Below are positions 35,382 through 43,812 of a DNA stretch of 64,000 bases, one piece after another. The stretch's first letter is position 1. Each line of letters starts with the position of its first letter. Below the pieces are notes generated by a model. That model had not been told where the DNA came from. It ran no database searches and was given only the letters and a program-made list of their open reading frames with translations. This stretch comes from Formosa agariphila KMM 3901 (GTDB lineage: Bacteria > Bacteroidota > Bacteroidia > Flavobacteriales > Flavobacteriaceae), in assembly GCF_000723205.1 (NCBI RefSeq), contig NZ_HG315671.1, positions 965,351 through 1,029,350 on the forward strand, written 5' to 3'. A program made the translations under genes and the position numbers.

Positions 35382-36557
35382 ATGAATTATATTCTCTTTG
35401 ATGGTCCTTCACGCAACAGCTTGTTACCTTTTACGTATACAAGACCTGTAGCAGATATTAGAATTGGTATTTTAACCATTCGTGAAAAATGGGAACAATA
35501 CCTAGGAGGTACCACAACTACAATCACCGAAGAATATTTATCTGATAAATATCCGATGGTTGAAATGGATGAGAATGTTATGATTAATGCCTCGTATCTT
35601 CCTAATCAAGAATTGGTGGAATTAATACGTGGGTTAGAGCCTAATCAGGCAGTTTTTAAAGATGAAGACGTTATTGCTTTCTATGCTACCGATTCGCAAG
35701 AAGATATTGACTTCGAGGCCTACGATGCTATTGAGTATGATGAAGATTGTTTGAAGATTGAACATACATGGGATATTTTTTCTAAGAATGGTGCTGCGAT
35801 TCAAGAAGATTTCGAATTGTTAACCGAAGGTAGAACATCGCAACCTATTCCATCAACCGTGAATACTATAGCTCCAGAAAATATCTTTATTGAAGAAGGG
35901 GCAGAACTTAATTTTGTAACTTTAAATGCTTCTACTGGTCCTATATATATAGGTAAAAATGCTGTGATTCTTGAAGGGGCTCTAATTCGTGGACCATTTG
36001 CTTTATGTGAAAAAGCAATAGTGAAAATGGGAGCGAAGATTTACGGACCAACAACTATTGGACCTTACAGTAAGATAGGAGGAGAGGTTAATAATTCTGT
36101 GTTATTTGCGAATTCTAATAAAGGACACGACGGTTATTTAGGAAACTCTGTTTTAGGGGAGTGGTGTAATTTAGGTGCGGATACTAATAATTCTAACTTA
36201 AAAAACAATTATGCAGAGGTGAGATTGTGGAGTTATGAAACTGAGAATTTTGCTAAAACGGGACTTCAGTTTTGTGGTTTAATGATGGGAGATCATAGTA
36301 AATGTGGAATTAACACCATGTTTAACACAGGAACGGTAGTTGGTGTAAATGCGAACATATTCGGAACTGGATTTCCACGTAATTTTGTGCCAAGCTTTAG
36401 TTGGGGAGGAAGTAACGGTTTTACAACATACACAACTAACAAGGCTTTCGAGGTTGCAGAAGTAGTAATGCAAAGGCGTGATTTAGAATTCTCTGAAAAA
36501 GATAAAGCTATTATGCTACATGTTTTTGAAGCGTCTAAAAAGTATAGAAGAGATTAA
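35382..36557 (+). CDS. Bacteroidota GlmU-like sugar nucleotidyltransferase/acyltransferase
   Basis: 391 residues from the ATG at 35382; the frame is open from 35247 but that stretch includes the rpmE2 terminator. Begins MNYILFDGPSRNSLLPFTY, then TRPVADIRIGILTIREKW. The C-terminal half is a left-handed beta helix of hexapeptide repeats (GKNAVILEGALIRGPFALCE; GAKIYGPTTIGPYSKIGG). The family is described as an alternative GlmU in Bacteroidota, proposed to make UDP-GlcNAc. The usual N-terminal G-x-G-T-R-M loop of RmlA/GlmU is replaced by DGPSRNSLLP, so activity needs testing. Its stop shares four bases with the stop of the convergent gene. Confidence 0.85.
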   Translation: MNYILFDGPSRNSLLPFTYTRPVADIRIGILTIREKWEQYLGGTTTTITEEYLSDKYPMVEMDENVMINASYLPNQELVELIRGLEPNQAVFKDEDVIAFYATDSQEDIDFEAYDAIEYDEDCLKIEHTWDIFSKNGAAIQEDFELLTEGRTSQPIPSTVNTIAPENIFIEEGAELNFVTLNASTGPIYIGKNAVILEGALIRGPFALCEKAIVKMGAKIYGPTTIGPYSKIGGEVNNSVLFANSNKGHDGYLGNSVLGEWCNLGADTNNSNLKNNYAEVRLWSYETENFAKTGLQFCGLMMGDHSKCGINTMFNTGTVVGVNANIFGTGFPRNFVPSFSWGGSNGFTTYTTNKAFEVAEVVMQRRDLEFSEKDKAIMLHVFEASKKYRRD

Positions 36558-38185
36558 TCGAGTTTTCTTACCTGTTTTAATTCCAATAAATTAGTAGGGT
36601 TAATACCCAAATCGTGAACCTCTTTTCTGGTGAAACGAACCACTTCGTCGTAAAATAACGGAACAACAGGAGCGTGTTCTATAACTAAGGAGTCCATTTT
36701 AGCATAGAGTATTTCTCGTTTTTTAGTATTCGTTTCGTTGAAAGCTCTCTCGTAATACGTATCAAACAAATCGTTTTTAAAATGCGAATAATTTGGACCA
36801 TTTGGTGCGAAGTTTTTACTGTAAAATAATGATAGATAATTTTCTGCATCTGGATAGTCTGCAACCCAACTTGCTCTAAATAAATCTAATTTACCATTTG
36901 CTTTAGCATCTTTTAAAGCAGAAGGAGGAACCACATTAATATGTACAACCAAGCCTGTTTTCTGGATTTCACGTTGAATGTATTCACAAAAACTTAAATA
37001 ATTACTCGTTGTAGAAATGGTTATTTCAGGGTTTTGTATACCTGTTTCTTGTTTAAATTTTTCTAGATAGTCTTTAGCTTTTTTTCGATTATAATTATAT
37101 CCGATAGATTCATTATAACCAGGTAATCCTTTAGGAATAAATCCGCCATGAGCAGGAATTCCAATGCCATTTCGTAAATAGGTCATCATTTTTTTACGAT
37201 CAAAACCATAATTTACACTTTTTCTAAGCCATTCCGATTGAATTTCAGTTAACTCAGAATCCATATAAAACGACAGGTATTCTGTATTTAAGTAAGGACC
37301 TCGAATCATATTTACTTCAGTGGCATAGCGTGCTCTTAAGTGTCCGTCTGCCGTTAAAATTTCATCTTTGTAAGATGCATCTAAACCTGAAATAAAATCG
37401 ATGTTACCTTGTGTAAACTGCAAAAATTCGCTTTGTTTGTCTGGGAAAAAAGTAATGGCAACGGCTTCTAAATAGGGTAGGTGTCTTCCTTCGTGGTTCG
37501 TTTCAAAATATAATTCGTTTTTTCTAAAAACAAGTTTTACATTTTCCTCCCAACGTTTAAAATAAAAGGGACCTGTACCAATAGGGTGTGATCTAAATTC
37601 TGAGCCATAGTGTTCGACAATTTCTCTAGGAACAACAGAGCAGTATTTCATGGTTAACAATCCTAGAAATGCAGGAAAGGGTTGTTTTAAATGAATCTGA
37701 AATGTGTTTTTGTCTATAGTGTTAAAATGCTCAACTTTATTTAAAACCCAACGCCCTGGCGATCCAACTTGTGGGTCGAGCAAGCGATTTAAACTGTAGG
37801 CAAAATCGTCGGCATTAACGGCGCGTGTAGAATCTCTTCCAAATAATGCGTGTTTATGGTAGTAAATATCAGTCCTTAGTTTAAAGGTGTAGGTTAAACC
37901 ATCTTCAGAAACCGTCCATGATTTTGCAATAGCAGGTTCAACTTGCATGCTATCATTCATTTGAACCAAACCATTAAATAACTGGTTTGTAGCCCATATA
38001 TCGGCGATGTCTTTGGAGAATGCAGGGTCTAACGAACTAATGTTTTTATGTTCATTGTATCTAAAAACCAGATTGTTGTCTGCTTTTTCTTTATCAGAAG
38101 AACAATTTATTAAAATTAAAGTCCCAATGCCTATAAGAAGGCTGTATTTTAAGAATAAAGTAGAAGCTTTTAATACTGATGTCAT
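36554..38185 (-). CDS. Peptide/oligopeptide ABC transporter substrate-binding lipoprotein
   Basis: 543 residues, SBP_bac_5 family. Lipoprotein signal with C28 in LILINCSSD. The family pattern is clear: LDPAFSKDIADIWATNQLFNGLVQM, then AKSWTVSEDGLTYTFKLR, then ADDFAYSLNRLLDPQVGSPG. It would bind peptides (or other small ligands) for an inner-membrane permease, but no Opp/Dpp permease or ATPase genes are next to it. A -7 box at 38226-38233 precedes it. Confidence 0.93.
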   Translation of the reverse strand: MTSVLKASTLFLKYSLLIGIGTLILINCSSDKEKADNNLVFRYNEHKNISSLDPAFSKDIADIWATNQLFNGLVQMNDSMQVEPAIAKSWTVSEDGLTYTFKLRTDIYYHKHALFGRDSTRAVNADDFAYSLNRLLDPQVGSPGRWVLNKVEHFNTIDKNTFQIHLKQPFPAFLGLLTMKYCSVVPREIVEHYGSEFRSHPIGTGPFYFKRWEENVKLVFRKNELYFETNHEGRHLPYLEAVAITFFPDKQSEFLQFTQGNIDFISGLDASYKDEILTADGHLRARYATEVNMIRGPYLNTEYLSFYMDSELTEIQSEWLRKSVNYGFDRKKMMTYLRNGIGIPAHGGFIPKGLPGYNESIGYNYNRKKAKDYLEKFKQETGIQNPEITISTTSNYLSFCEYIQREIQKTGLVVHINVVPPSALKDAKANGKLDLFRASWVADYPDAENYLSLFYSKNFAPNGPNYSHFKNDLFDTYYERAFNETNTKKREILYAKMDSLVIEHAPVVPLFYDEVVRFTRKEVHDLGINPTNLLELKQVRKLD

Positions 38186-38225
38186 AAATTAATAAAAGAA
38201 AATTACACTAGAATCGTTAGAGGTT

Positions 38226-38233
38226 CAAAAGTA
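38226..38233 (-). promoter_or_regulatory. Candidate -7 box for the substrate-binding lipoprotein gene
   Basis: Minus-strand TACTTTTG, fits TAnnTTTG, 40 bases before the start codon. Confidence 0.35.
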
Positions 38234-38371
38234 AGTGTAATATCACACAAATGGAACGTCCTTTTTAAATTATTTTAATTTTTAAGTTTTAAAACTAACG
38301 ATTGCTAAGTTGTTAAATATGTTGAGATTAGGTATTAAGATGGATTTAGCTTAAACACCATAGTTTTTTTG

Positions 38372-38379
38372 TAAATTTG
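38372..38379 (+). promoter_or_regulatory. Candidate -7 box for mtaB
   Basis: TAAATTTG, a perfect TAnnTTTG, 22 bases before the ATG of mtaB; no exact -33 TTG at 17-23 bases. Confidence 0.45.
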
Positions 38380-38401
38380 CACTTTTTTAGAATATCAAAT
38401 T

Positions 38402-39733
38402 ATGACTCGACAAAAAGTTGCTTTTTATACTTTAGGCTGTAAGCTGAATTTTTCTGAAACTTCTACCATTGCTAGAGATTTTGAGAATGAAGGATTTGAC
38501 CGCGTAGATTTTTCAGACCCTGCAGATATTTATGTTATTAATACATGTTCGGTAACCGATAATGCAGATAAGCGTTTTAAGTCTATTGTGAAGCAAGCTC
38601 AAAAGGTTAATCCGAAGGCTTTTGTTGCTGCCGTTGGGTGTTATGCCCAGTTAAAACCTCAAGAATTAGCCGATGTAGATGGTGTGGATTTGGTTTTAGG
38701 AGCTACCGAAAAATTTAAAATTACAGATTATCTTAACGATTTAACTAAAAACGATTTTGGAGAAATACATTCTTGCGAAATTGAAGATGCAGATTTCTAC
38801 GTTGGTAGTTATTCGATTGGTGATAGAACACGCGCATTTTTAAAAGTTCAAGATGGCTGCGATTATAAGTGTACGTATTGTACAATACCTTTGGCAAGAG
38901 GTATTTCTAGAAGTGATGCGTTAGAAAATGTGCTTAAGAATGCTAAAGAGATTTCAGAACAAAATATTAAAGAAATTGTTTTAACGGGAGTTAATATTGG
39001 AGATTACGGAAAAGGAGAGTTTGGCAATAAAAAACACGAGCATACATTTTTTGAATTAGTACAAGGTTTAGATGAAGTAGAAGGAATTGAACGTCTTCGA
39101 ATTTCCTCTATTGAACCTAATTTACTGAAAAATGAAACCATCGATTTTGTTTCTAAAAGCAGAACTTTTGTGCCTCATTTTCATATTCCGTTACAAAGTG
39201 GAAGTAATACTATACTGAAATTAATGAAGCGCCGTTACATGAAAGAATTATATGTAGACCGCGTGAATAAAATAAAAACAGTAATGCCAGATGCTTGTAT
39301 AGGTGTCGATGTTATTGTTGGTTTCCCAGGGGAAACAGATGAATTGTTTTTAGAAACATTCCATTTTTTAAACGAATTAAACATTTCGTATTTACATGTT
39401 TTTACATATTCAGAACGTGATAATACCGAGGCCGCAGACATGCAGGGTGTTGTGCCTAAAAATGTTCGTAGTAAGCGTAGTAAGATGCTACGTGGTCTAT
39501 CGGTTAAAAAACGTAGAGCTTTTTACGAAAGTCAAATAGGAAGTCAGCGTACGGTTTTATTTGAAGGTGAAAACAAAGAAGGCTATATCCATGGATTTAC
39601 AGAGAATTATGTAAAAGTAAAAGCACCTTGGAATCCCGAATTAGTAAATACATTGCAAGACGTTACATTAACAAAAATAGACGAAGACGGCATGGTCCGG
39701 TTCGAGTTTGTAAACGCCATTGCATCTGCATAA
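38402..39733 (+). CDS. mtaB: tRNA t6A37 methylthiotransferase MtaB
   Basis: Radical SAM enzyme that turns t6A37 into ms2t6A37 in tRNAs reading ANN codons. The N-terminal auxiliary cluster Cys are C13, C49 and C80; the radical SAM motif is C153-x3-C157-x2-C160 in CDYKCTYC; a TRAM-like C-terminal domain is at about 375-440. At 443 residues the length is normal. The TLGCKLN start (not GCQMN) points to MtaB and not MiaB. Confidence 0.95.
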   Translation: MTRQKVAFYTLGCKLNFSETSTIARDFENEGFDRVDFSDPADIYVINTCSVTDNADKRFKSIVKQAQKVNPKAFVAAVGCYAQLKPQELADVDGVDLVLGATEKFKITDYLNDLTKNDFGEIHSCEIEDADFYVGSYSIGDRTRAFLKVQDGCDYKCTYCTIPLARGISRSDALENVLKNAKEISEQNIKEIVLTGVNIGDYGKGEFGNKKHEHTFFELVQGLDEVEGIERLRISSIEPNLLKNETIDFVSKSRTFVPHFHIPLQSGSNTILKLMKRRYMKELYVDRVNKIKTVMPDACIGVDVIVGFPGETDELFLETFHFLNELNISYLHVFTYSERDNTEAADMQGVVPKNVRSKRSKMLRGLSVKKRRAFYESQIGSQRTVLFEGENKEGYIHGFTENYVKVKAPWNPELVNTLQDVTLTKIDEDGMVRFEFVNAIASA

Positions 39734-39736
39734 CAT

Positions 39737-39767
39737 AAAAAAAGCCACTTTTTAAGTGGCTTTTTTT
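39737..39767. terminator. Bidirectional terminator of mtaB and the convergent GNAT-like gene
   Basis: AAAAAAGCCACTT / AAGTGGCTTTTTT with a short T loop, 4 bases after the mtaB stop and 9 bases from the stop of the minus-strand gene. Confidence 0.92.
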
Positions 39768-39775
39768 ATGTTATC

Positions 39776-40078
39776 TTAGATTCTTACACCTATAGGTAAC
39801 ATACTTTTATACTGTTTATTCTTTCTCATAAACTTTATAATTGCTGGACATGTAGGCATCACGCTTAAATTTCGTTCCTGAATATTTTTTAACACTAAAG
39901 TTATAAATTCGTTTTTAAAGTCTTCATTGTCATGGGCTTCGGAAACAATAAGTTTGGTTAAAAAAATCTTTCGTTCTTGGAGGGAGTATTCAATAATAGC
40001 TAAATCGTTGTCAATTTTGTATTCAAACTGACGTAAAAAATCGTTGTCTGTAACTTCTGCTGTTTCTGTCATGGTCAT
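39776..40078 (-). CDS. GNAT-like (YjdJ-type) small acetyltransferase-fold protein
   Basis: About 100 residues from the Met at 40078 (the frame runs to 40120; Met at 40072 is also possible). The sequence matches the small GNAT_YjdJ layout: FEYKIDNDLAIIEYSLQERK as the first strands, and the final SVMPTCPAIIKFMRKNKQYKSM, equal to the CPFVxxYIxxHPEY end of that family. The central glycine-rich acetyl-CoA loop (G-x-G/A) is not visible; the sequence there is EAHDNEDFKNEFITLVL. So it may bind poorly or not be an active acetyltransferase. Confidence 0.7.
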   Translation of the reverse strand: MTMTETAEVTDNDFLRQFEYKIDNDLAIIEYSLQERKIFLTKLIVSEAHDNEDFKNEFITLVLKNIQERNLSVMPTCPAIIKFMRKNKQYKSMLPIGVRI

Positions 40079-40201
40079 ATTTTTTAACGAACGTAGTGAG
40101 GTAAGAAAAATAGAATTCACTATTTTTGGTTTATCTTAAAAACCGTGTGTAATTTACGGAATTTTATTCAAAAATTAAAGCGTTTAACAGTTTAATACCT
40201 T

Positions 40202-40876
40202 ATGAGTCAAGATGTAATACATGTGTATTTTATGCCAGGCATGGCTGCTAACCCTTCAATTTTCGAATATATAAAGTTACCCGAAGATAAATTCAAGATT
40301 CATTTATTAGAATGGATTATTCCGGAACCTAAAGAAAGCCTGAGTCACTACGCTAAAAGGGTTTGTGAAGGTGTAAAAGCAGAGAATCCTGTTCTTGTAG
40401 GCGTGTCTTTTGGTGGAATTTTAGTTCAAGAAATGAGTAAGATTATAAAAACACGCAAGGTGGTGGTTATTTCTAGTGTGTTAACAAAATACGAGTTGCC
40501 AAAACGTATGAAACTTGCTAGGGCAACTAAAATGTACAAATTTCTTCCTACACATTTAGTGCAAGATTTCGAAGCTTATGCTAAATATACATTTGGAGAT
40601 ACAGCAACTAAACGTGTCAATTTATATAAGAAATATCTCTCTGTTCGCGATAAAAATTATTTAGACTGGGCAATCGAGCAGGTTGTGTGTTGGGAACAAG
40701 AAGAGCCGCTGCCAAATACAATTCATATTCATGGAGAAAAGGATGCTGTGTTTCCGTATCAATATATAAACAATTGTATCCCTATAAAAGGAGGTACACA
40801 TATTATGATTATCAATAAATATAAATGGTTTAATGAAAATCTTCCGAAACTAATTTTAGACACTAACGTGGCTTAG
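40202..40876 (+). CDS. Alpha/beta-hydrolase fold protein
   Basis: 224 residues. The nucleophile elbow is GVSFGG with S69; the acid is D181 in GEKDAVFP; the base is H200 in GGTHIMI. An oxyanion-type FMPGMAANPSIF lies at 10-21. No signal peptide, so cytoplasmic. It is 45 bases upstream of the lytic transglycosylase gene and could share a transcript. Substrate unknown. Confidence 0.88.
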   Translation: MSQDVIHVYFMPGMAANPSIFEYIKLPEDKFKIHLLEWIIPEPKESLSHYAKRVCEGVKAENPVLVGVSFGGILVQEMSKIIKTRKVVVISSVLTKYELPKRMKLARATKMYKFLPTHLVQDFEAYAKYTFGDTATKRVNLYKKYLSVRDKNYLDWAIEQVVCWEQEEPLPNTIHIHGEKDAVFPYQYINNCIPIKGGTHIMIINKYKWFNENLPKLILDTNVA

Positions 40877-40921
40877 ATTTTGATGTAGATATTTGTTATT
40901 TAAAAAAGAAAACCGATTACT

Positions 40922-41845
40922 ATGAAGCGTATCCAAAAAGGATTAATGTTTGTGGGAGTATTGAGTGTAGTTGCATTATCTATTAATGCCGTTCAAGACC
41001 CAGGAACAGATGAAAGTTTTGAAAAAAAACAACTAAACGATTATAATGTGTATGCATTGACAATGCCAGAGAAATTAGATTTTGCTGGAGAAGCTTTGCC
41101 TTTAAGCGACCCCGATATCTACGAACGCATGGATCGCGAATTGTTAGTGAACACGTATTGGCAATCTAACGCCTTGTTGTTGTTTAAGAGAGCGCATAAA
41201 TATTTTCCTGTAATAGAACCTATTTTAAAGAAACACGGCGTACCAGACGATTTTAAATACTTGGCAGTTATAGAAAGTGGCTTAACCAATGCGGTCTCTC
41301 CAGCAGGAGCACGTGGGTTTTGGCAAATTATGAAAGGTACGGGTAGAGATTTTGGTTTAGAGATAAATGACAATGTAGACGAGCGCTATAATTTGGTAAT
41401 GTCTACAGAAGTTGCTTGCGAGTATTTAAAGAAATCTAAAGAATTATTAGGAAGTTGGACTGCCGCAGCTGCAGCTTATAATGCAGGGAATAGAGGGATA
41501 ACTTCACGATTAGAAAAACAAAAAGTAGACGACTATTACGATTTGTTACTTGGAGAAGAAACTGGTCGCTATGTTTTTAGAATTGTGGCTTTAAAGGAGA
41601 TTATGAATAATCCGTTGAAATATGGATTCAATTTTAGAGATAAAGATTTGTATAACTTAGTGCCATCGCATACTGTAAAAGTAGATACTGCGGTTACTGA
41701 TTTTGCTGCTTTTGCTCAAAAATTCGATATTAATTATAAGATTTTAAAAATTCACAACCCATGGTTGCGAGAACCATTTTTAAATAATAGTTCAAGAAAA
41801 TTATATCATATTGAAATTCCTGAAAAAGGATATTATAAAGATTAA
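40922..41845 (+). CDS. Lytic transglycosylase (SLT family, MltD-like)
   Basis: 307 residues. An N-terminal hydrophobic segment (LMFVGVLSVVALSINA) acts as signal or anchor. The SLT domain at about 95-240 has catalytic E118 in AVIESGL, then AVSPAGARGFWQIMKGTGRDF and AAAAAYNAGNRGI. It cleaves peptidoglycan glycan strands to 1,6-anhydro products in the periplasm. No LysM repeats are present, but the C-terminal ~50 residues (FAQKFDINYKILKIHNPWLR) look like a remnant LysM-type module. Confidence 0.94.
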   Translation: MKRIQKGLMFVGVLSVVALSINAVQDPGTDESFEKKQLNDYNVYALTMPEKLDFAGEALPLSDPDIYERMDRELLVNTYWQSNALLLFKRAHKYFPVIEPILKKHGVPDDFKYLAVIESGLTNAVSPAGARGFWQIMKGTGRDFGLEINDNVDERYNLVMSTEVACEYLKKSKELLGSWTAAAAAYNAGNRGITSRLEKQKVDDYYDLLLGEETGRYVFRIVALKEIMNNPLKYGFNFRDKDLYNLVPSHTVKVDTAVTDFAAFAQKFDINYKILKIHNPWLREPFLNNSSRKLYHIEIPEKGYYKD

Positions 41846-41860
41846 GAACTTATCTTAAAT

Positions 41861-41902
41861 AAAAAAGGGTGTCGAATTTAATTATTCGACACCCTTTTTT
41901 TT
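41861..41902. terminator. Bidirectional terminator between two convergent genes
   Basis: AAAAAAGGGTGTCGAAT / ATTCGACACCCTTTTTT with a 6-base loop; a very stable perfect stem serving the transglycosylase (+) and the TPR-like gene (-). Confidence 0.95.
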
Positions 41903-41924
41903 AGATTATAATTGAAAACAAAAA

Positions 41925-42494
41925 CTATCGTCTTCCGCCTCTTGGTTGTTTATGTCCGCCAAAATGTTGGTTAGGGGCTTGTGCACGTTTCATATTTTCC
42001 TTCATCATTTTTATCTGGTCAGTTAACATACCTTGTTTGTCTAATTTTTGAGCTTCAGATAATAATTTAGTAGCTTCTTGCTTTCTACGTTTAGATAATG
42101 CAATACCAGCTAAGCTTAATTTTGCCATCGCTAAATCGTGATCCATATTTAATCCTAAAGACACAGCCTTTTTTAAATATTTTTCAGATTCCGTCATGTT
42201 GGTTTGTGCTACCATAATTCCGTGTAGGTAATTATAATATCCTTGTTGTTTAGCTACTAAAGCCGATTCAGGATTTTTAATTTTATTTAACCATTTTGTA
42301 GCACCTTCAAAATCTTGTTTACGTAACTTCCAAAACGCAAGTAAAATAAATTCATTTTTAAAATATAAAAAGATAAATAGGGTTGAAAATAAGATTAACA
42401 TGATACCGTTCCCTATGTTTCCTTCGATAAACTGATAAACAGCGTATGCAATGATTAAACCGGCGATAACTAATTTTAAATTCTTGTTGTACAT
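41925..42494 (-). CDS. Membrane protein with TPR-like helices and an RGG tail
   Basis: 189 residues: two N-terminal transmembrane helices (LVIAGLIIAYAVYQFI; NGIMLILFSTLFIFLYF), then TPR-like helical pairs (about 55-165: FEGATKWLNKIKNPESALVA; SEKYLKKAVSLGL) facing the cytoplasm or periplasm, and a Gly/Arg-rich end (HFGGHKQPRGGRR). It starts 6 bases after the stop of the upstream exported protein gene, so they are one operon. Function not known. Confidence 0.7.
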   Translation of the reverse strand: MYNKNLKLVIAGLIIAYAVYQFIEGNIGNGIMLILFSTLFIFLYFKNEFILLAFWKLRKQDFEGATKWLNKIKNPESALVAKQQGYYNYLHGIMVAQTNMTESEKYLKKAVSLGLNMDHDLAMAKLSLAGIALSKRRKQEATKLLSEAQKLDKQGMLTDQIKMMKENMKRAQAPNQHFGGHKQPRGGRR

Positions 42495-42500
42495 GTGTAA

Positions 42501-43379
42501 TTATTTAATTTTATAAGTTGTTGTAGATGTTATTGATGTTGGGTTGTGTTGCGGTTCGTTTACGTTAGATATATTGTTCGCTTCTGCATTTACAGTCATT
42601 TTATTAATAAAACCTGTTTTTTTATCGGCTATAACCACAATATTTTGTTTCCCCTTTAAAAGCATGTTATTGTATTCGTCTTCAATACTCATACTTAAAG
42701 TCGATTCTGCATTTAAAACTATAGAATCTGTTATTTTTTTAAGTTTCCAAGTATTTTTTGCCTTTATATCTCCTGTATACTCGTTTGTCCAAGTATCTCC
42801 AATATTTACTTTCTGTTTCGGATAAATATGAGTGAGCTGTTCAAAACTTTTAGATAAAGATTCGTTTCCAAATTCAGATTTCATAGATTCAATCATCAAT
42901 TGTTTTGTAAATTCATCTTGTACCCCAGTTAAGCTTATCATGTTGCTTATCATATCTTCGGCTCCAAATACATTTATAATTTCACCAGTGTTAGACATTA
43001 CAATTTGTAATTCAGAATTTGTAAGACCTCCAAACATTTTTCCCTCTGGATCATCCTCATTTGCAGTCTTATTTGTGTCAACATCAACTAAAACACCAAA
43101 CTTATTAGATGTTGTTTTAAGCTTAAATTGATTAAAATGGAACTTAAATATATAAGTGCTATCAGTTTTATCAGATACTTTAAAAGTATAGTTCTCTTTT
43201 AGGTTATTTAATATTTTATGTTCTACACCTTGCTCGCTTTGCACAATATTTTGTGTTGCTTCTTGTAGTATAGTTATGCTATCTCCAATTTTTAAGCGAT
43301 ATTGCAGCAGTGATTGGGCAGATACAGAACATGTACATAGTAAAGTAAATACTAAGATTTTATGAAAGCGATGGCCCAT
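42501..43379 (-). CDS. Exported protein of unknown function
   Basis: 292 residues from the ATG at 43379, which gives a signal peptide (ILVFTLLCTCSVSAQ). The frame is open to 43568, but that part would overlap the rpmH promoter and start, and the longer N terminus has no signal. The mature protein is beta-rich (LQYRLKIGDSITILQEATQN; YIFKFHFNQFKLKTTSNKFG; and SLTGVQDEF later), a layout of periplasmic DUF6263-like proteins, though I would not insist on that family. Operon with the TPR-like gene. Confidence 0.7.
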   Translation of the reverse strand: MGHRFHKILVFTLLCTCSVSAQSLLQYRLKIGDSITILQEATQNIVQSEQGVEHKILNNLKENYTFKVSDKTDSTYIFKFHFNQFKLKTTSNKFGVLVDVDTNKTANEDDPEGKMFGGLTNSELQIVMSNTGEIINVFGAEDMISNMISLTGVQDEFTKQLMIESMKSEFGNESLSKSFEQLTHIYPKQKVNIGDTWTNEYTGDIKAKNTWKLKKITDSIVLNAESTLSMSIEDEYNNMLLKGKQNIVVIADKKTGFINKMTVNAEANNISNVNEPQHNPTSITSTTTYKIK

Positions 43380-43447
43380 TTTTACTATTTTGATTTGGAG
43401 TACAAAGAAACTAAAAATTTTACTAAAAAATATTTTTAAAATAAGGT

Positions 43448-43477
43448 TTGTGTAATAAAAAAGTCTTTGTATATTTG
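43448..43477 (+). promoter_or_regulatory. Promoter of rpmH (TTG-N19-TATATTTG)
   Basis: TTG at 43448-43450 and TATATTTG at 43470-43477, spacer 19, followed by a ~70-base leader before the rpmH ATG. Confidence 0.72.
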
Positions 43478-43547
43478 CCCGCAGTTTTGAAGAAACCATC
43501 AAGACTTCGTTTAGATAGAATATTGAAGATTTTAAAGATACAAGACA

Positions 43548-43709
43548 ATGAGTAAAAGAACGTTTCAACCATCAAAAAGAAAGAGAAGAAACAAGCACGG
43601 TTTTAGAGAAAGAATGGCTTCTGCCAATGGTAGAAAAGTCTTAGCGCGTAGACGTGCTAAGGGAAGAAAGAAACTGTCTGTATCTTCTGAATCAAGACAT
43701 AAAAAATAA
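43548..43709 (+). CDS. rpmH: 50S ribosomal protein L34
   Basis: 53 residues starting [20 protein letters not shown] and containing [19 protein letters not shown], the complete L34 sequence pattern, with a short C-terminal extension ending SESRHKK. The gene is short and easily missed. Usually rpmH is next to rnpA and dnaA in bacteria; here it is next to carB, with its own promoter and terminator. Confidence 0.98.
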   Translation: MSKRTFQPSKRKRRNKHGFRERMASANGRKVLARRRAKGRKKLSVSSESRHKK

Positions 43710-43736
43710 TGATATCAATGTGTTGATATAATAGAA

Positions 43737-43766
43737 AGGTGTTACTTAATGGTAACGCCTTTTTTT
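43737..43766 (+). terminator. Terminator of rpmH
   Basis: AGGTGTTAC / GTAACGCCT (one G-T pair), 6-base loop, then seven T, 28 bases after the rpmH stop. Confidence 0.88.
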
Positions 43767-43784
43767 ATATCTCGTTTTTATAAC

Positions 43785-43792
43785 TACTTTTG
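43785..43792 (+). promoter_or_regulatory. Candidate -7 box for carB
   Basis: TACTTTTG fits TAnnTTTG, 20 bases before the carB ATG and just after the rpmH terminator; no clear -33 box. Confidence 0.4.
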
Positions 43793-43812
43793 AAATATCT
43801 TAATATAATACA

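Noticed and set aside
43380-43568. N-terminal extension of the exported protein gene (- strand, to 43568)
   Set aside because: It would overlap the rpmH promoter and start codon, has no signal peptide at its new N terminus, and the internal Met at 43379 gives a clean one.
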